From assembly GCA_026394765.1 (NCBI GenBank), contig JAPKXQ010000064.1:1-58543 (forward strand): a stretch of DNA of 58,543 bases, in the 5' to 3' direction. The stretch is from Methanomicrobiales archaeon. Its GTDB lineage: Archaea > Halobacteriota > Methanomicrobia > Methanomicrobiales > Methanospirillaceae. The position numbers and the translations under genes were made by a program. How positions within the stretch are numbered: position 1 is the first letter of the stretch; the number at the start of each line of letters is the position of its first letter. Positions 1 to 8,480 of the stretch are shown in pieces. Under the pieces are notes generated by a model. The model did not search any database. It was given only the letters and a program-made list of their open reading frames with translations, and was not told the DNA's origin.

Positions 1-161
1 CGTTAACCATGACGGGACGGGGGAAAGGGGAGTGAGGGATCACACCCGACGTGGGTGAAAGAACTGATAAACATTGTTTAGCAGAGTGAAATGCAGGGGA
101 GTTACACGGCCCACCCCTAACGCGACCTCTAGTAAAAGAAATGGAAATAGAAATAGGCCAG

Positions 162-196
162 GGATCGGAACCGTTATTGGAGATCAGGAGAGAAAT
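162..196 (+). repeat. Duplicated leader segment of the acylphosphatase-like genes, copy A
   Basis: This block matches 4983-5016 almost base for base; both contain 'gatcggaaccgtta' followed by 'tggagatcag'. In each case it lies about 45 bp upstream of the GTG start of an acylphosphatase-like gene, and the bases just before the start ('ggaacatacGTG') are also the same. It shows that the duplicated unit included the 5' leader as well as the coding sequence. No other gene is visible in 1-238. Confidence 0.65.
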
Positions 197-238
197 GCAT
201 GTACAGAAAACGTACGGAAGTAACGGGATGGAACATAC

Positions 239-922
239 GTGACGATAAAAGAAGAGATCATCATTGAAGGCTCCTGCGTCCATAATGTGGGATACCGAGT
301 CCACATAATAAATTACGCAAGAATTCATAGGATCAGACATATATTTGCATTCAACCAGGAGAAGGGAGGGTTGCAAAACGTCGTAATCCAGATTGAGGAC
401 ACAAATGAGAGTATAACTGCATTTCTAGAGTTCCTCACCCTCTCGCAGCCTGCAGGCGCACAGGTCTCCCGCATCACCCATGCACCCTATGAAGGGCCCG
501 TTGACCCATTAACCGAGTTTCGTCAAGACCTGATATTAGAACAGTTGTCCAAAGGTGTCCCCGCCATTCTAGATATACAAAAGTCTATGAAGGACATCAG
601 AATATCCAATCAGGAGATCAATGCGTCAAATAAGGAGATCAATGCGTCAAATAAGGAGATCAATGCATCCATAAAAGACATCAAAACCTCAAATCAGAAT
701 ATTGAGGCAACCCAGAAGGAGATATGCGCCGGGCAGGAAGTAATGATTGCGAAACAGGACGAAACGATAACTGAAGTCAGGGGAAGGTCCTGGAAGAGAC
801 CATCCAAAGGCAGGGCGTCATGGCCCGATAATAGAAATCTGTTGGCTACTCATTTTTCTGAGCCTTTTTCTGCGCCCCATGATCATTCTTTCTTCATGGG
901 TGTTGAGAAACACGGACGATGA
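239..922 (+). CDS. Acylphosphatase-like domain plus heptad coiled coil, copy A (3' end frameshifted)
   Basis: Residues 1-90 resemble the acylphosphatase fold: the phosphate-loop segment VHNVGYR (residues 14-20) matches the family G-x-V-Q-G-V-x-F-R motif, with catalytic Arg20 kept, and Asn39 in AFNQEKG corresponds to the second catalytic residue. From about residue 100 the protein becomes helical, and residues 124-165 are six heptads of the NKEINAS type. The GTG start is chosen because the same start context recurs in copy B at 5063. The last part of this frame is probably not native. A second frame from 787 reads LEETIQRQGVMAR and stops at 829-831, and copy B ends with nearly the same peptide, so a frameshift near 770-787 replaced the original C-terminus by about 45 unrelated residues. 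Whether it hydrolyses acyl phosphates is unknown. Confidence 0.6.
   Translation: MTIKEEIIIEGSCVHNVGYRVHIINYARIHRIRHIFAFNQEKGGLQNVVIQIEDTNESITAFLEFLTLSQPAGAQVSRITHAPYEGPVDPLTEFRQDLILEQLSKGVPAILDIQKSMKDIRISNQEINASNKEINASNKEINASIKDIKTSNQNIEATQKEICAGQEVMIAKQDETITEVRGRSWKRPSKGRASWPDNRNLLATHFSEPFSAPHDHSFFMGVEKHGR
608..733 (+). repeat. 21-bp coding tandem repeat encoding coiled-coil heptads
   Basis: Six consecutive 21-bp units begin at 608, 629, 650, 671, 692 and 713. Units 1-3 are nearly identical (AAT-A/CAG-GAG-ATC-AAT-GCG-TCA) and units 4-6 are diverged. Because 21 bp is seven codons, each unit is one heptad, so the coiled coil can lengthen or shorten in whole heptads without a frameshift. The periodicity is read directly; a length-variation role is inference. 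Confidence 0.8.
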
Positions 923-1087
923 TCTCTCCATAATAATCCCGCAGACGGTGAGAGAGGGATGGCGTTTCCTTTCTTAAGACGTCCTGATGGTGGACCGCGT
1001 AAGAGATATTGGTATTTTGGAAGAGTCCTCACTCCAGAGTGCATGAGGGATCCGGAGAATGCTGCAGCCCCCCACAACCGGTTTTAT

Positions 1088-2533
1088 CGCAGACTCTTCT
1101 ATCCCAGCAGGCGCTGACATCCACCTTGACAACGCGTTTCGGGATATCACCCCCCACAGTGACCGGAGTCGCCACCGGGCTACACCGTCACAGCATCAAT
1201 GCCCAGATACCAGATCGCATCGCGCGAGGTATCAGGGAACCCCTCACCGGGGGAAACGATCACAGTATCGCTCGTCCTCACCCCGATCGAGCCCACGTAC
1301 ACAATTACCATCCCCACCACTGTCCCTACCACCTTCCCTCCCATTGGCGGTGGGATAGGGTATTTCCACATCGTGACCTACCCCCCCGACGCGTCCATCA
1401 CGTTCGACAGTCGCCTGGAGGGTGCATCACCCGTGACCGTCGAGGTCTCGACGACCGGCAGCCCTTAGCATTCTATAGTAGCATCCAAGACCGGGTACCA
1501 AACAGCGAGTAGGGCCTATAGCGGAAACCCATTGCAGGGCGAGACTGTCGAGATAGAGATGACGCTCCAACCAGAGACACAGACCGGGTCTGTCTATGTA
1601 AGCTCCTCACCTTCTCCCGCGACTGCGACAATTGACGGCTCAGACGCGAAGCAGACCACCTGCTCGTTCTCGAATGTCGTTCCTGGGTACCACACCGTCC
1701 AGGTGTACCTTCCCGGATACCAGGCTTATTCTGCCTCGATTAAGGTGACCGCAGGGGCTATGGCAAGCGTCTACGCATCTTTGTCACCCGTCCAGACCTG
1801 GGGGTCGCTGCGCGTAACCTCGTCTCCATCCGGGGCTTCGCTCTATGTAGACGGGATTTATCGCGGCGAAGCACCTATGACCATCTCCGATCTCGCCACC
1901 GGCTCTCATACGGTGCGCCTGCGCCTTACCGGGTACCAAGAGTGGAGCGGGTCGGCAACGGTCGCTTCCGGGACCACAACGGTCTACTCTGCTGCCCTCA
2001 CCCAGGTCCAGAGCCCCAACTACGGCGCGATCACGGTTCACTCCGAACCTCCCGGTGCATCAGTGTACCTCAACGGCAACCTTGTGGGTAAGACCCCAGT
2101 AGGTTCCACCCTCGACCTCTTCTCAATCGCCCCCGGCGCGCACACCCTTTTGATGAAGCTCCCCGGGTACCAGGACTACAGCACGACAGTGAATGTCGCG
2201 TCAGGGGACATAGCCAGAGTCGGCGGGAGTCTCATTCCGGGGGGCGCTGACATCCTCCTTGGCAATGTGTTTATGCGTATCACCCCCCTCACAGTGACCG
2301 GGGTCGCCACCGGGGAGCACACCGTCACGCTCAGGATGACTGGGTACGCTCCATAATTTACCAGCGCCGTGGTCAGCGGAGGACAGACGATCCAAGTGGT
2401 AGCGAACCTCACCCTGCCCAAGACCCCCACCACACCACCGACTACCACACCGACAAAGTCCCCGGTCTCGATCATGCTGGGGATTATCGTGATGGGAGAG
2501 GTTATGGTCTTCTTCACTGCACGCAAGGGGTAG
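1088..2533 (+). pseudogene. PEGA-repeat surface protein, copy A (two in-frame stops, no signal peptide)
   Basis: About five PEGA repeats (conserved GASLYVDG, GYQ and YSAS-type stretches) are followed by a Pro/Thr-rich spacer and a C-terminal hydrophobic anchor ending TARKG at 2533. The main frame is broken by TAG at 1466-1468, where copy B has CAG, and by TAA at 2354-2356, where copy B has TAC. Coding sense clearly continues after each stop in the same frame. The 5' end is a scrambled piece of a terminal PEGA repeat (about 1105-1180) with a shortened poly-C run and a frameshift at 1180, and no signal peptide precedes it. An in-frame stretch present in copy B before the last repeat is missing here. 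PEGA proteins are cell-surface or S-layer associated; this copy is almost certainly not made intact. Confidence 0.8.
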
Positions 2534-2539
2534 TGTGCG

Positions 2540-2555
2540 GGGGGATGAGACCCCC
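2540..2555 (+). other. GGGGG/CCCCC hairpin after PEGA copy A
   Basis: Five G (2540-2544) can pair with five C (2551-2555) across a 6-base loop, 7 bases after the PEGA stop. A counterpart lies at 4854-4870 after PEGA copy B, so the hairpin belongs to the duplicated unit. There is no T-tract, so an end-of-transcript role is only a possibility. Confidence 0.35.
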
Positions 2556-2789
2556 ATGGTGGCTGACCTGATGTGCGAGTGAAGACGATGCAAGGTGGGG
2601 CCTCACGGAGGAGCCCCAGTTCCTCCCTTCTCACGAAAGCAAACAAAGGAACCGGAGCAAAAGGCTTGGAAAAAGAATGGTTGTTGGATCGTGCCACTGC
2701 CCCGTTACTGTCAGAGATCAGAACATATAAGGAAAAAGGTAATATCACAGCCATTAGGGGCTGTTTTTTATTTCATATTGTTTTTCGCT

Positions 2790-2801
2790 ATATTTTTAAA
2801 T
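2790..2801 (+). promoter_or_regulatory. TATA box of the toxin-antitoxin pair
   Basis: The stretch 'tatatttttaaa' is a good archaeal TATA element, about 55 bp upstream of the antitoxin ATG at 2853. It lies in markedly AT-rich DNA compared with the flanking PEGA genes. Transcription would be expected to begin about 25 bp downstream. Confidence 0.5.
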
Positions 2802-2852
2802 AGAAAGAGTATTGCCATGTCCGGTACAATCTCAATTAAAGGGAATCTTTTC

Positions 2853-3032
2853 ATGAGTGAAAAAGCAATCATTCAAAAAATTGAGCATCTTGAGACAATG
2901 ATAGTCCAATTGAATGATAAAATAGATAATTTTCTGGGTCTGGAAGAAGTTTCAGATCAAGAACGGGAAGAGATAGACCAGTTACAGCAAGGTATCAGTA
3001 ATGGAGAATATGTTTCTCTGGATGACTTGTGA
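2853..3032 (+). CDS. Putative RelB-type antitoxin
   Basis: This is a 59-residue acidic, helical protein. It has a coiled-coil-like N-terminal half (IEHLETMIVQLNDKI) and a C-terminal tail ending GEYVSLDDL, like archaeal antitoxins that pair with RelE/ParE toxins. The ATG at 2853 is preferred because a purine-rich 'aaaggga' lies about 9 bases upstream; an in-frame ATG at 2817 would add 12 residues. The next gene, a RelE-like toxin, starts 7 bp after this stop. No separate DNA-binding domain is visible, so autoregulation would need the complex. Identity rests mainly on size, charge and partner. Confidence 0.65.
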   Translation: MSEKAIIQKIEHLETMIVQLNDKIDNFLGLEEVSDQEREEIDQLQQGISNGEYVSLDDL

Positions 3033-3039
3033 TTTGGCT

Positions 3040-3303
3040 ATGCTCCCACCATATACCATAATTATCCATAAAAAAGCGCAAACTTCTTTTAAGTCCTTGT
3101 TTCCCCCCCAACAGGACAAGATCCGAGAAATCCTTGCATCACTTGCTACGAACCCATTTGGATACCCTTACGTTAAGATCAAAGGAGAACCGCATTTGTA
3201 TCGAATCAGAATAGGAGACCACAGAATTCTCTATGTGATCTGCAATCCTCTTCGAAAAGTCATTGTCCTGAAGATCGAACAGCGGTCAAAAATCTACAAA
3301 TAA
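3040..3303 (+). CDS. RelE/ParE-family toxin
   Basis: An 87-residue basic protein with the RelE pattern: an N-terminal helical pair (KKAQTSFKSLFPPQQDKIREIL), a central LYRIRIGDHRILYVI core, and the terminal strand VLKIEQRSKIYK. Family members are ribosome-dependent mRNA endonucleases (RelE) or gyrase inhibitors (ParE). The C-terminal H/Q-R-x-x-Y/I-Y signature fits the RelE side. ATG at 3040 is chosen because it follows the antitoxin stop by 7 bp; the longer frame from 3001 overlaps antitoxin coding sequence. The pair lies between two decayed PEGA genes in AT-rich DNA, which suggests acquisition as a unit. Confidence 0.8.
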   Translation: MLPPYTIIIHKKAQTSFKSLFPPQQDKIREILASLATNPFGYPYVKIKGEPHLYRIRIGDHRILYVICNPLRKVIVLKIEQRSKIYK

Positions 3304-3409
3304 TTCCTTAAACGAGCCTCTTCAGATTTTGCAGCCTCCTTTGCATTTCGTAGATCTGTGCGGTCGATCTTTGAGAATCTTCATTATTTTGAGTGGATCG
3401 TGTGACATA

Positions 3410-3420
3410 GGAGGTGTGAT
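3410..3420 (+). promoter_or_regulatory. Strong ribosome binding site of PEGA copy B
   Basis: 'ggaggtgtgat' lies 6 bp before the ATG at 3427 and is close to the full anti-16S complement. It fixes the start codon, which also opens a good signal peptide. Confidence 0.75.
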
Positions 3421-3426
3421 CCGATA

Positions 3427-4848
3427 ATGGAACATTCCCTATTATGCATTTTGTCCCTCATCTCAATCGCCCTCCTCTCCGCCCCTGCCCTCGCCCTCCA
3501 GCCCGTTGGCACAGGGATCGGTGGCGGGACCGGCTACTACGAGATAGTGACTGACCCCCAGGGAGCGCAGGTCACGTTAGAAGGCACATTTAAAGTTTAC
3601 AGCCCGGTCACCGTCCCGGTCTCGACGACTGGTACACCAGACCACACAGTCACAGCATCGATGCCCGGACAGCCACCTGGAATGAGCTCACCAGTGACCG
3701 CCGAGGTCTCGACGACCGGCAGCCCACAGCATACTATAATAGCATCCAGGGCCGGGTACCAAACGGCGAGCCGGTCATATAGCGGAAACCCATTCGAAGG
3801 GGAAACAGTCGAGATCGAGATGACGCTCCAGCCCGAAGCGCAGACCGGTTCCGTCTATGTGAGTTCCTCGCCCTCACCTGCGACGGCGACCATCAATGGC
3901 TCAGACGCGCAGCAGACCCCCTGCTCTTTCTCGAATGTCGTTCCTGGGTACCACACCGTCCAGGTGTGCCTGCCTGGGTACCAGGCTTATTCTGCCTCGA
4001 TAAAGGTTACGACGGGGGCGACAGCGAGCGTCTACGCGTCGTTATCGCCCGTACAGACCTGGGAGTCGGCTCTGCGTGCCACCTCGTCTCCATCCGGGGC
4101 TTCGCTCTACGTTGACGGGGTGTACCGCAGCGAGGCACGTATTACGGTCTATGACCTCGCCACCGGTTCCCACACATTACGCCTGCACCTCGCCGGGTAC
4201 CAGGAGTGGAGCGGGTCGGCGACGGTCGCTTCTGGGACTGCTACGGTCTACTCTGCAGCCCTCACCCAAGTCCAGAGCCCCACCTACAGCGCGATCACGG
4301 TTCACTCGGACCCTGCCGGTGCATCAGTGTACCTCAACGGCAACCTGGTGGACAAGACCCCGGCGGGTTCCACCCTCGATCTCTTCTCAATCACCCCCGA
4401 TGCGCATACTCTTGTGATGAAGCTCCCCGGGTACCAGGACTACAGCACGACAGTGAATGTCGCGTCAGGGGACATAGAGCCAGAGTCGGCGGGAGTCTCA
4501 TCCCGGTCACACCCGCTCCGGCGATAGGGAGCATTGCGGTATCTTCCACCCCAACAGGAACTGACATCCTCCTTGACAACGCGTTTCGGGGTATCACCCC
4601 CCCCACAGTGACCGGGGTCGCCCAACGGGGAACACACCGTCACGCTCATAATGACGGGTTACGCTCCGTACTCTACCAGCGCAGTGGTCAACGGAGGACA
4701 GACGATCCAAGTGGTAGCGAACCTCACCCTGCCCAAGACCCCCACCACACCACCGACTACCACACCGACAAAGTCCCCGGTCTCGATCATGCTGGTGATT
4801 ATCGCGATGGGGGGGATTGTGGTCTTCTTCACTGCACGCAAGGGGTAG
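3427..4848 (+). pseudogene. PEGA-repeat surface protein, copy B (two frameshifts)
   Basis: The 5' end is intact: an Ala/Leu-rich signal peptide (about residues 1-24, cleavage near ALA-LQ) leads into several PEGA repeats. At about 4480 two extra bases (copy A 'acatagccag', here 'acatagagccag') shift the frame, and the first frame ends at 4525-4527. The correct sense continues in another frame (VGGSLIP and TDILLDNAF) until a further one-base gain at about 4625 ('gcccaacgggg' against 'gccaccgggg'). That restores the original frame for the last repeat, the Pro/Thr spacer and the hydrophobic C-terminal anchor ending TARKG. An 8-base poly-C run lies between the two shifts. A secreted but truncated product of 366 residues lacking the anchor could be made. 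The last repeat and tail are near-identical to copy A. Confidence 0.8.
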
Positions 4849-4853
4849 TGTAT

Positions 4854-4870
4854 GGGGAGTGAAAAACCCC
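4854..4870 (+). other. GGGG/CCCC hairpin after PEGA copy B
   Basis: GGGG (4854-4857) can pair with CCCC (4867-4870), 5 bases after the PEGA stop. It matches the position of the hairpin after copy A and the surrounding 'gtagctggactgatgtgc' also resembles copy A, marking the extent of the duplicated 3' flank. Confidence 0.3.
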
Positions 4871-4982
4871 CAGGGTAGCTGGACTGATGTGCAAATGAGG
4901 ATGATTCACGGTGAGGCCTCGTGGGGACCCCGATTCCCCCATTCTCCTAAAATCTGAAACCAGGAGAGAATAGAGGGGGTCA

Positions 4983-5016
4983 GAGATCGGAACCGTTAAT
5001 GGAGATCAGAAGAGAT
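4983..5016 (+). repeat. Duplicated leader segment of the acylphosphatase-like genes, copy B
   Basis: Near-copy of 162-196, upstream of the second acylphosphatase-like gene. Together with the shared start context it shows descent from one ancestral gene with its leader. Confidence 0.6.
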
Positions 5017-5062
5017 GTAGGGTAGTACTGGAACATTACCGCCGTATTGGGAAGGAACATAC

Positions 5063-5660
5063 GTGAAGATAAAAGAAGAGATAATCATAGAAGGCCCCTG
5101 CGTCCATGATGTCGGGTACCGGTTCCACATCCTGCATTACGCACGAAGACATGGGATTAGGCGTTTTTTTTGCGTTTAATACAGAGAGCGAGGGGATGCA
5201 GCAGGTCGTTATCCAAATAGAAGATACAGAAGAGACAGTAAGAGCGTTTCTGGATTTTCTCGCCGCTTCGCAACCTGACGGGGCGCAGGTCTCCAATATC
5301 ACCCATACACCATATGACCAAGAGGTCTGGGAAATAGGAGAATTTCGACAGGACCTGATCCTTGATCTCCTGACGAGGGGTTTAAACGCGTTACAGAAGA
5401 TGAAAGATTCCAGCAAAGACGGAGAAGGGTCCGAGTATCGGGTTGATCCTTCACTTTTCAGGTTATAGGGCCCCACCCTGGGAGACTGTACAGAAATAAT
5501 GGCCATTTAATCGTGAAAAAAAGATGAAAATATCATTGAAGTGAAATACTTGCGCCACGATATCTCAAAAACATTCGATGATCGCCTCACAAGAATAGAA
5601 GAGAAGCTAAAGAACTTGGAAGAGACAGTCCAAAGACAGGGAGTCATGGCCCGTTCATAG
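5063..5660 (+). pseudogene. Acylphosphatase-like/coiled-coil gene, copy B (frameshifted)
   Basis: Starts with GTG in the same context as copy A and keeps VHDVGYR, with the catalytic Arg. A run of eight T (5164-5171) is one base too long: the initial frame stops at 5177-5179, while the next frame continues the homologous sequence (FAFNTESEGMQQVVIQIED) to a stop at 5466-5468. A third piece in another frame (5529-5660) encodes a coiled coil ending LEETVQRQGVMARS, matching the buried C-terminus of copy A. The gene therefore has at least two shifts and lacks the heptad expansion of copy A. If the T8 run varies in length, the domain could be restored; nothing here proves that. Confidence 0.75.
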
Positions 5661-5715
5661 GTCTTTCTACTGCTCTATTATCTACGCTCCAATTGCCCAT
5701 TCTTCATTGATGCAT

Positions 5716-7110
5716 ATGAGCGACCCAGCAATGATCCCCATATACAACCCCGCAACGGGTGATACCGTCGGTCAGGTCCCAGTCGGTGGACGTGTCGCAG
5801 TCAACGCAGCAGTCATTACAGCAGAGGAGGCGTTTCCCCCGTGGAGCGCAAAGACCCCCCGCGAGCGTGGGAAGTTCCTCGCCGCTGGAGCAGCGCTCGT
5901 GCGGGCTCGCGCCGGGGAACTCGCTACCAATCTCACCCGGGAGCAGGGAAAACCCCACGTCGAGGCAGTGGACGAGATAAGGGGCTTTGCCCACGTCCTC
6001 GAGTACTACGCAGGGCTCTCCTCCACAGTCCATGGCGAGGCAGTATCCCTCGGAGCGGTGGGCGACTGCCTTATCTATCCCCGACCCCTCGGGGTCTGCG
6101 CCGCGATCATCCCCTGGAACATGCCCGCACTCCTCATGGCATGGAAAGCCGCCCCCTCACTCCTCGCCGGGAACACCATGGTACTGAAGCCCTCTGCGAC
6201 TGCACCCCTCACCTGCCTCGCCCTTGCCAGGGCCCTCGAAGAGGCAGGGCTCCCCCCCGGTGTGCTCACACTTCTAACCGGCACCGGGGAGGAAGCCGGA
6301 GAGGCGCTCGTTGCGCATCCCGGGATCAGGCGGGTCTCATTCACCGGGAGCACCGCGACCGGACTCCGTGTCCAGGCCCTCGCTGCAGGCCGGCCTGTCC
6401 GCCTGACCATGGAGCTCGGTGGGTCTGACCCAATGGTCGTGTGTGCCGATGCCGATATCCCCCGTGCAGTGGAGGGGGCGGTGAGGGGACGTTTCTACAA
6501 CTGCGGCCAGACCTGCACCGCGGTGAAACGGCTTTATGTCGAGGAAGCGGTCGCCGTACAGTTCACTGCACTCCTCCAGGAGCGGGTCGCCAAAATCCCG
6601 GTCGGGAACGGGCTCTCCCCCGACGTGGCAATGGGACCACTACACACCGCCGCGGGGCGGGATGCAGTTGCAGCCCTCGTCAACGACGCGGTAGCCGATG
6701 GCGCTCGGGTCCTCACCGGCGGCGAGGCCATGCATGGCCCGGAGTACGACAATGGTCACTTCTATGCACCCACGCTTATCACCAGGGTTCCCCCCCGTTC
6801 CCCCCTCCTCACCACCGAGGTCTTTGGCCCGGTCCTCCCCATCGTTCCGGTCCCCAACCTCGATGCCGCCATCCATGCGGCAAACCAGTCCCCCTATGCC
6901 CTCGGAGCCTCCATCTGGACCAAAGACCTGCAGTCAGTCAGGAAGTTCTTCCAGGAGATCCATGCAGGGGTCGTCTGGGTGAACCGCCACCTCACGCTCC
7001 CCCCTGAAGTCCCCTTTGGGGGCACCGGGATGAGCGGGTATGGTCGCGAGAACGGCCTCCATGCATTACGGGATTACATGGAGGAAAAGACCCTCATCCT
7101 CGGGTGGTAA
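5716..7110 (+). CDS. Aldehyde dehydrogenase (NAD(P)-dependent, ALDH superfamily)
   Basis: A complete ALDH of about 464 residues. Conserved parts are the PWNMP segment of the cofactor fold, KPS in the nucleotide pocket, SFTGST, the general-base Glu in MELGG (codon 6412-6414) and the catalytic Cys in NCGQTCTAVKR (codon 6514-6516). Glu and Cys are 34 residues apart, as in the family. The C-terminal PFGGTGMSGYGRENG is also typical. In-frame TTG 5707, ATG 5710 and ATG 5716 all fit; none has a clear ribosome site. It is the first intact gene after the decayed region and stands alone. In methanogens such enzymes include lactaldehyde dehydrogenase (CofA) and succinate-semialdehyde dehydrogenase types; the sequence does not decide the substrate. 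Confidence 0.85.
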   Translation: MSDPAMIPIYNPATGDTVGQVPVGGRVAVNAAVITAEEAFPPWSAKTPRERGKFLAAGAALVRARAGELATNLTREQGKPHVEAVDEIRGFAHVLEYYAGLSSTVHGEAVSLGAVGDCLIYPRPLGVCAAIIPWNMPALLMAWKAAPSLLAGNTMVLKPSATAPLTCLALARALEEAGLPPGVLTLLTGTGEEAGEALVAHPGIRRVSFTGSTATGLRVQALAAGRPVRLTMELGGSDPMVVCADADIPRAVEGAVRGRFYNCGQTCTAVKRLYVEEAVAVQFTALLQERVAKIPVGNGLSPDVAMGPLHTAAGRDAVAALVNDAVADGARVLTGGEAMHGPEYDNGHFYAPTLITRVPPRSPLLTTEVFGPVLPIVPVPNLDAAIHAANQSPYALGASIWTKDLQSVRKFFQEIHAGVVWVNRHLTLPPEVPFGGTGMSGYGRENGLHALRDYMEEKTLILGW

Positions 7111-7313
7111 GGGTAAGTAGGCTTGAGCACAGTCTCACCCAGGAACCACCAGACCGCATGAGGTCGTATACCTGGTAGATCTTTCGACCTGTATAATTCA
7201 GGGGGGATAAGAGCACGTGGATCGTGTCTTACTGCATAAAAAGGGGGGGGACGAAATGCTGAGCCTTTCCACAAAACACCCAGTCAAGCCACCCCGGACA
7301 GGGACGCTCACAC

Positions 7314-8480
7314 TCACTCGTGCCTGAGCGCCTCGATGGGGTTGAGGTTGGAGGCCATCCACGCCGGATAGAGGCCTGATACAAGACAGGTCACTATCCC
7401 AAACGCCATCCCAAAGGGGATGTACATCAGGCTCGAGGGGACCAGGACGTACTTCGTGCTCTGGAGCATGAAGAGCGAGACGACCGCCCCGCCCCCGATC
7501 GAGAGGACCCCACCAACCACGCTCCCGATCAAGCCAAGAAGGAGCGATTCGTAGAGGAACATCCGTCTGATCTCGCGTCGGGTCGCCCCCAGGCTCCGCA
7601 TCACCCCGATCTCCCGGATCCGCTCGGTCACTGCCATCATCATCACATTCAGGATCGAGACCCCAGCGACGATGAGCGAGATCCCCCCGATCGCCTGGGT
7701 GAAGAGGGAGATCCTGGAGAACGTATCCGTGATCGCCTCGAGTATCTTCTTGGTGTCGATCACTGTTACCACCCGGTCCTTCCTGTTCATCCGGTCGTTC
7801 AATGTCTTGACCACAGAGTCGATATCAGTGAGCTGACGCACCTTCACGATGACGTAGTCATGCTCCCGCACGCCATAGTAGTCCTCGTACCAGCGCTCAG
7901 GCGTGACTATCCCATAGTCAGGGTTGATATCAAAACCTGTCCCCCGCTCCTTGAGTACCCCGACGATCCGAAGCGCCGTCCCCCCCAGTGCGACCCGGCT
8001 CCCGAGGCGGAGGTGGTGTTCTTCTGCAAACTTCACCCCGACAAGACAGGTCCCCCCATTCCGTGCAAATACCCCGGACTCGAGCTCGAAAAGCTTGGAC
8101 ATGTCGTCAGGAGCGAGACCGTATACCGAGGCAGATACGTTCTCGTTCCCGATCTTCATCCTGTCCGCGGTAGAGTAGACCGGTATGACAGAGTTAGGGG
8201 ACGCTGCACGTCGGATCTCAGCGAGCTGCCGCTCGGTGATGACAAAGTCGGTCTGTCCCCCAAGACCACCTCCACCCATACCCCCCCCTCCGGCGTTCGG
8301 GGTAACGATCACCGTATCCCCCACGGTAGAAAGGCTCTCTGATACGAAAAGGACCAGTCCGTTTCCAAGTATCCCCATTGAAGAGATGGCAACGACTCCA
8401 ATTACTATCCCCAGGACCGCGAGTACAGATCTGAGCCAGTGGAGGCGGATGTTCCGTTTCGCAAAGTCAAAGAAGATCAC
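7314..8480 (-). CDS. ABC transporter permease, MacB/LolC-FtsX type
   Basis: A 388-residue membrane protein: TM1 at about 17-40, then a large extracytoplasmic MacB-type domain containing a Gly-rich loop (about 64-76), and a C-terminal FtsX domain with three TM segments. The coupling motif REIGVMRSLGATRREI and the final YPAWMASNLNPIEALRHE are characteristic. The ATG overlaps the ATPase stop by 4 bp, so the two are translated together. Permeases of this class use mechanotransmission to move lipoproteins, peptides or drugs across or off the membrane rather than act as classical channels. No MacA adaptor is present; the COG1361-like protein upstream is the likely partner. Confidence 0.9.
   Translation of the reverse strand: MIFFDFAKRNIRLHWLRSVLAVLGIVIGVVAISSMGILGNGLVLFVSESLSTVGDTVIVTPNAGGGGMGGGGLGGQTDFVITERQLAEIRRAASPNSVIPVYSTADRMKIGNENVSASVYGLAPDDMSKLFELESGVFARNGGTCLVGVKFAEEHHLRLGSRVALGGTALRIVGVLKERGTGFDINPDYGIVTPERWYEDYYGVREHDYVIVKVRQLTDIDSVVKTLNDRMNRKDRVVTVIDTKKILEAITDTFSRISLFTQAIGGISLIVAGVSILNVMMMAVTERIREIGVMRSLGATRREIRRMFLYESLLLGLIGSVVGGVLSIGGGAVVSLFMLQSTKYVLVPSSLMYIPFGMAFGIVTCLVSGLYPAWMASNLNPIEALRHE

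Noticed and set aside
608-733. CRISPR-like short repeats
   Set aside because: The 21-bp units are adjacent without spacers and encode heptads; no array structure or cas genes are present.
1009-1512. Plus-strand frame of 167 codons rich in Arg, His and Pro
   Set aside because: It is an out-of-register reading of the scrambled PEGA 5' end; the PEGA sense lies in another frame.
2176-2754. Minus-strand open frame of 192 codons over PEGA-A
   Set aside because: It is the shadow of the PEGA repeats (a similar shadow occurs over PEGA-B at 4391-4649) and has low-complexity composition with no family resemblance.
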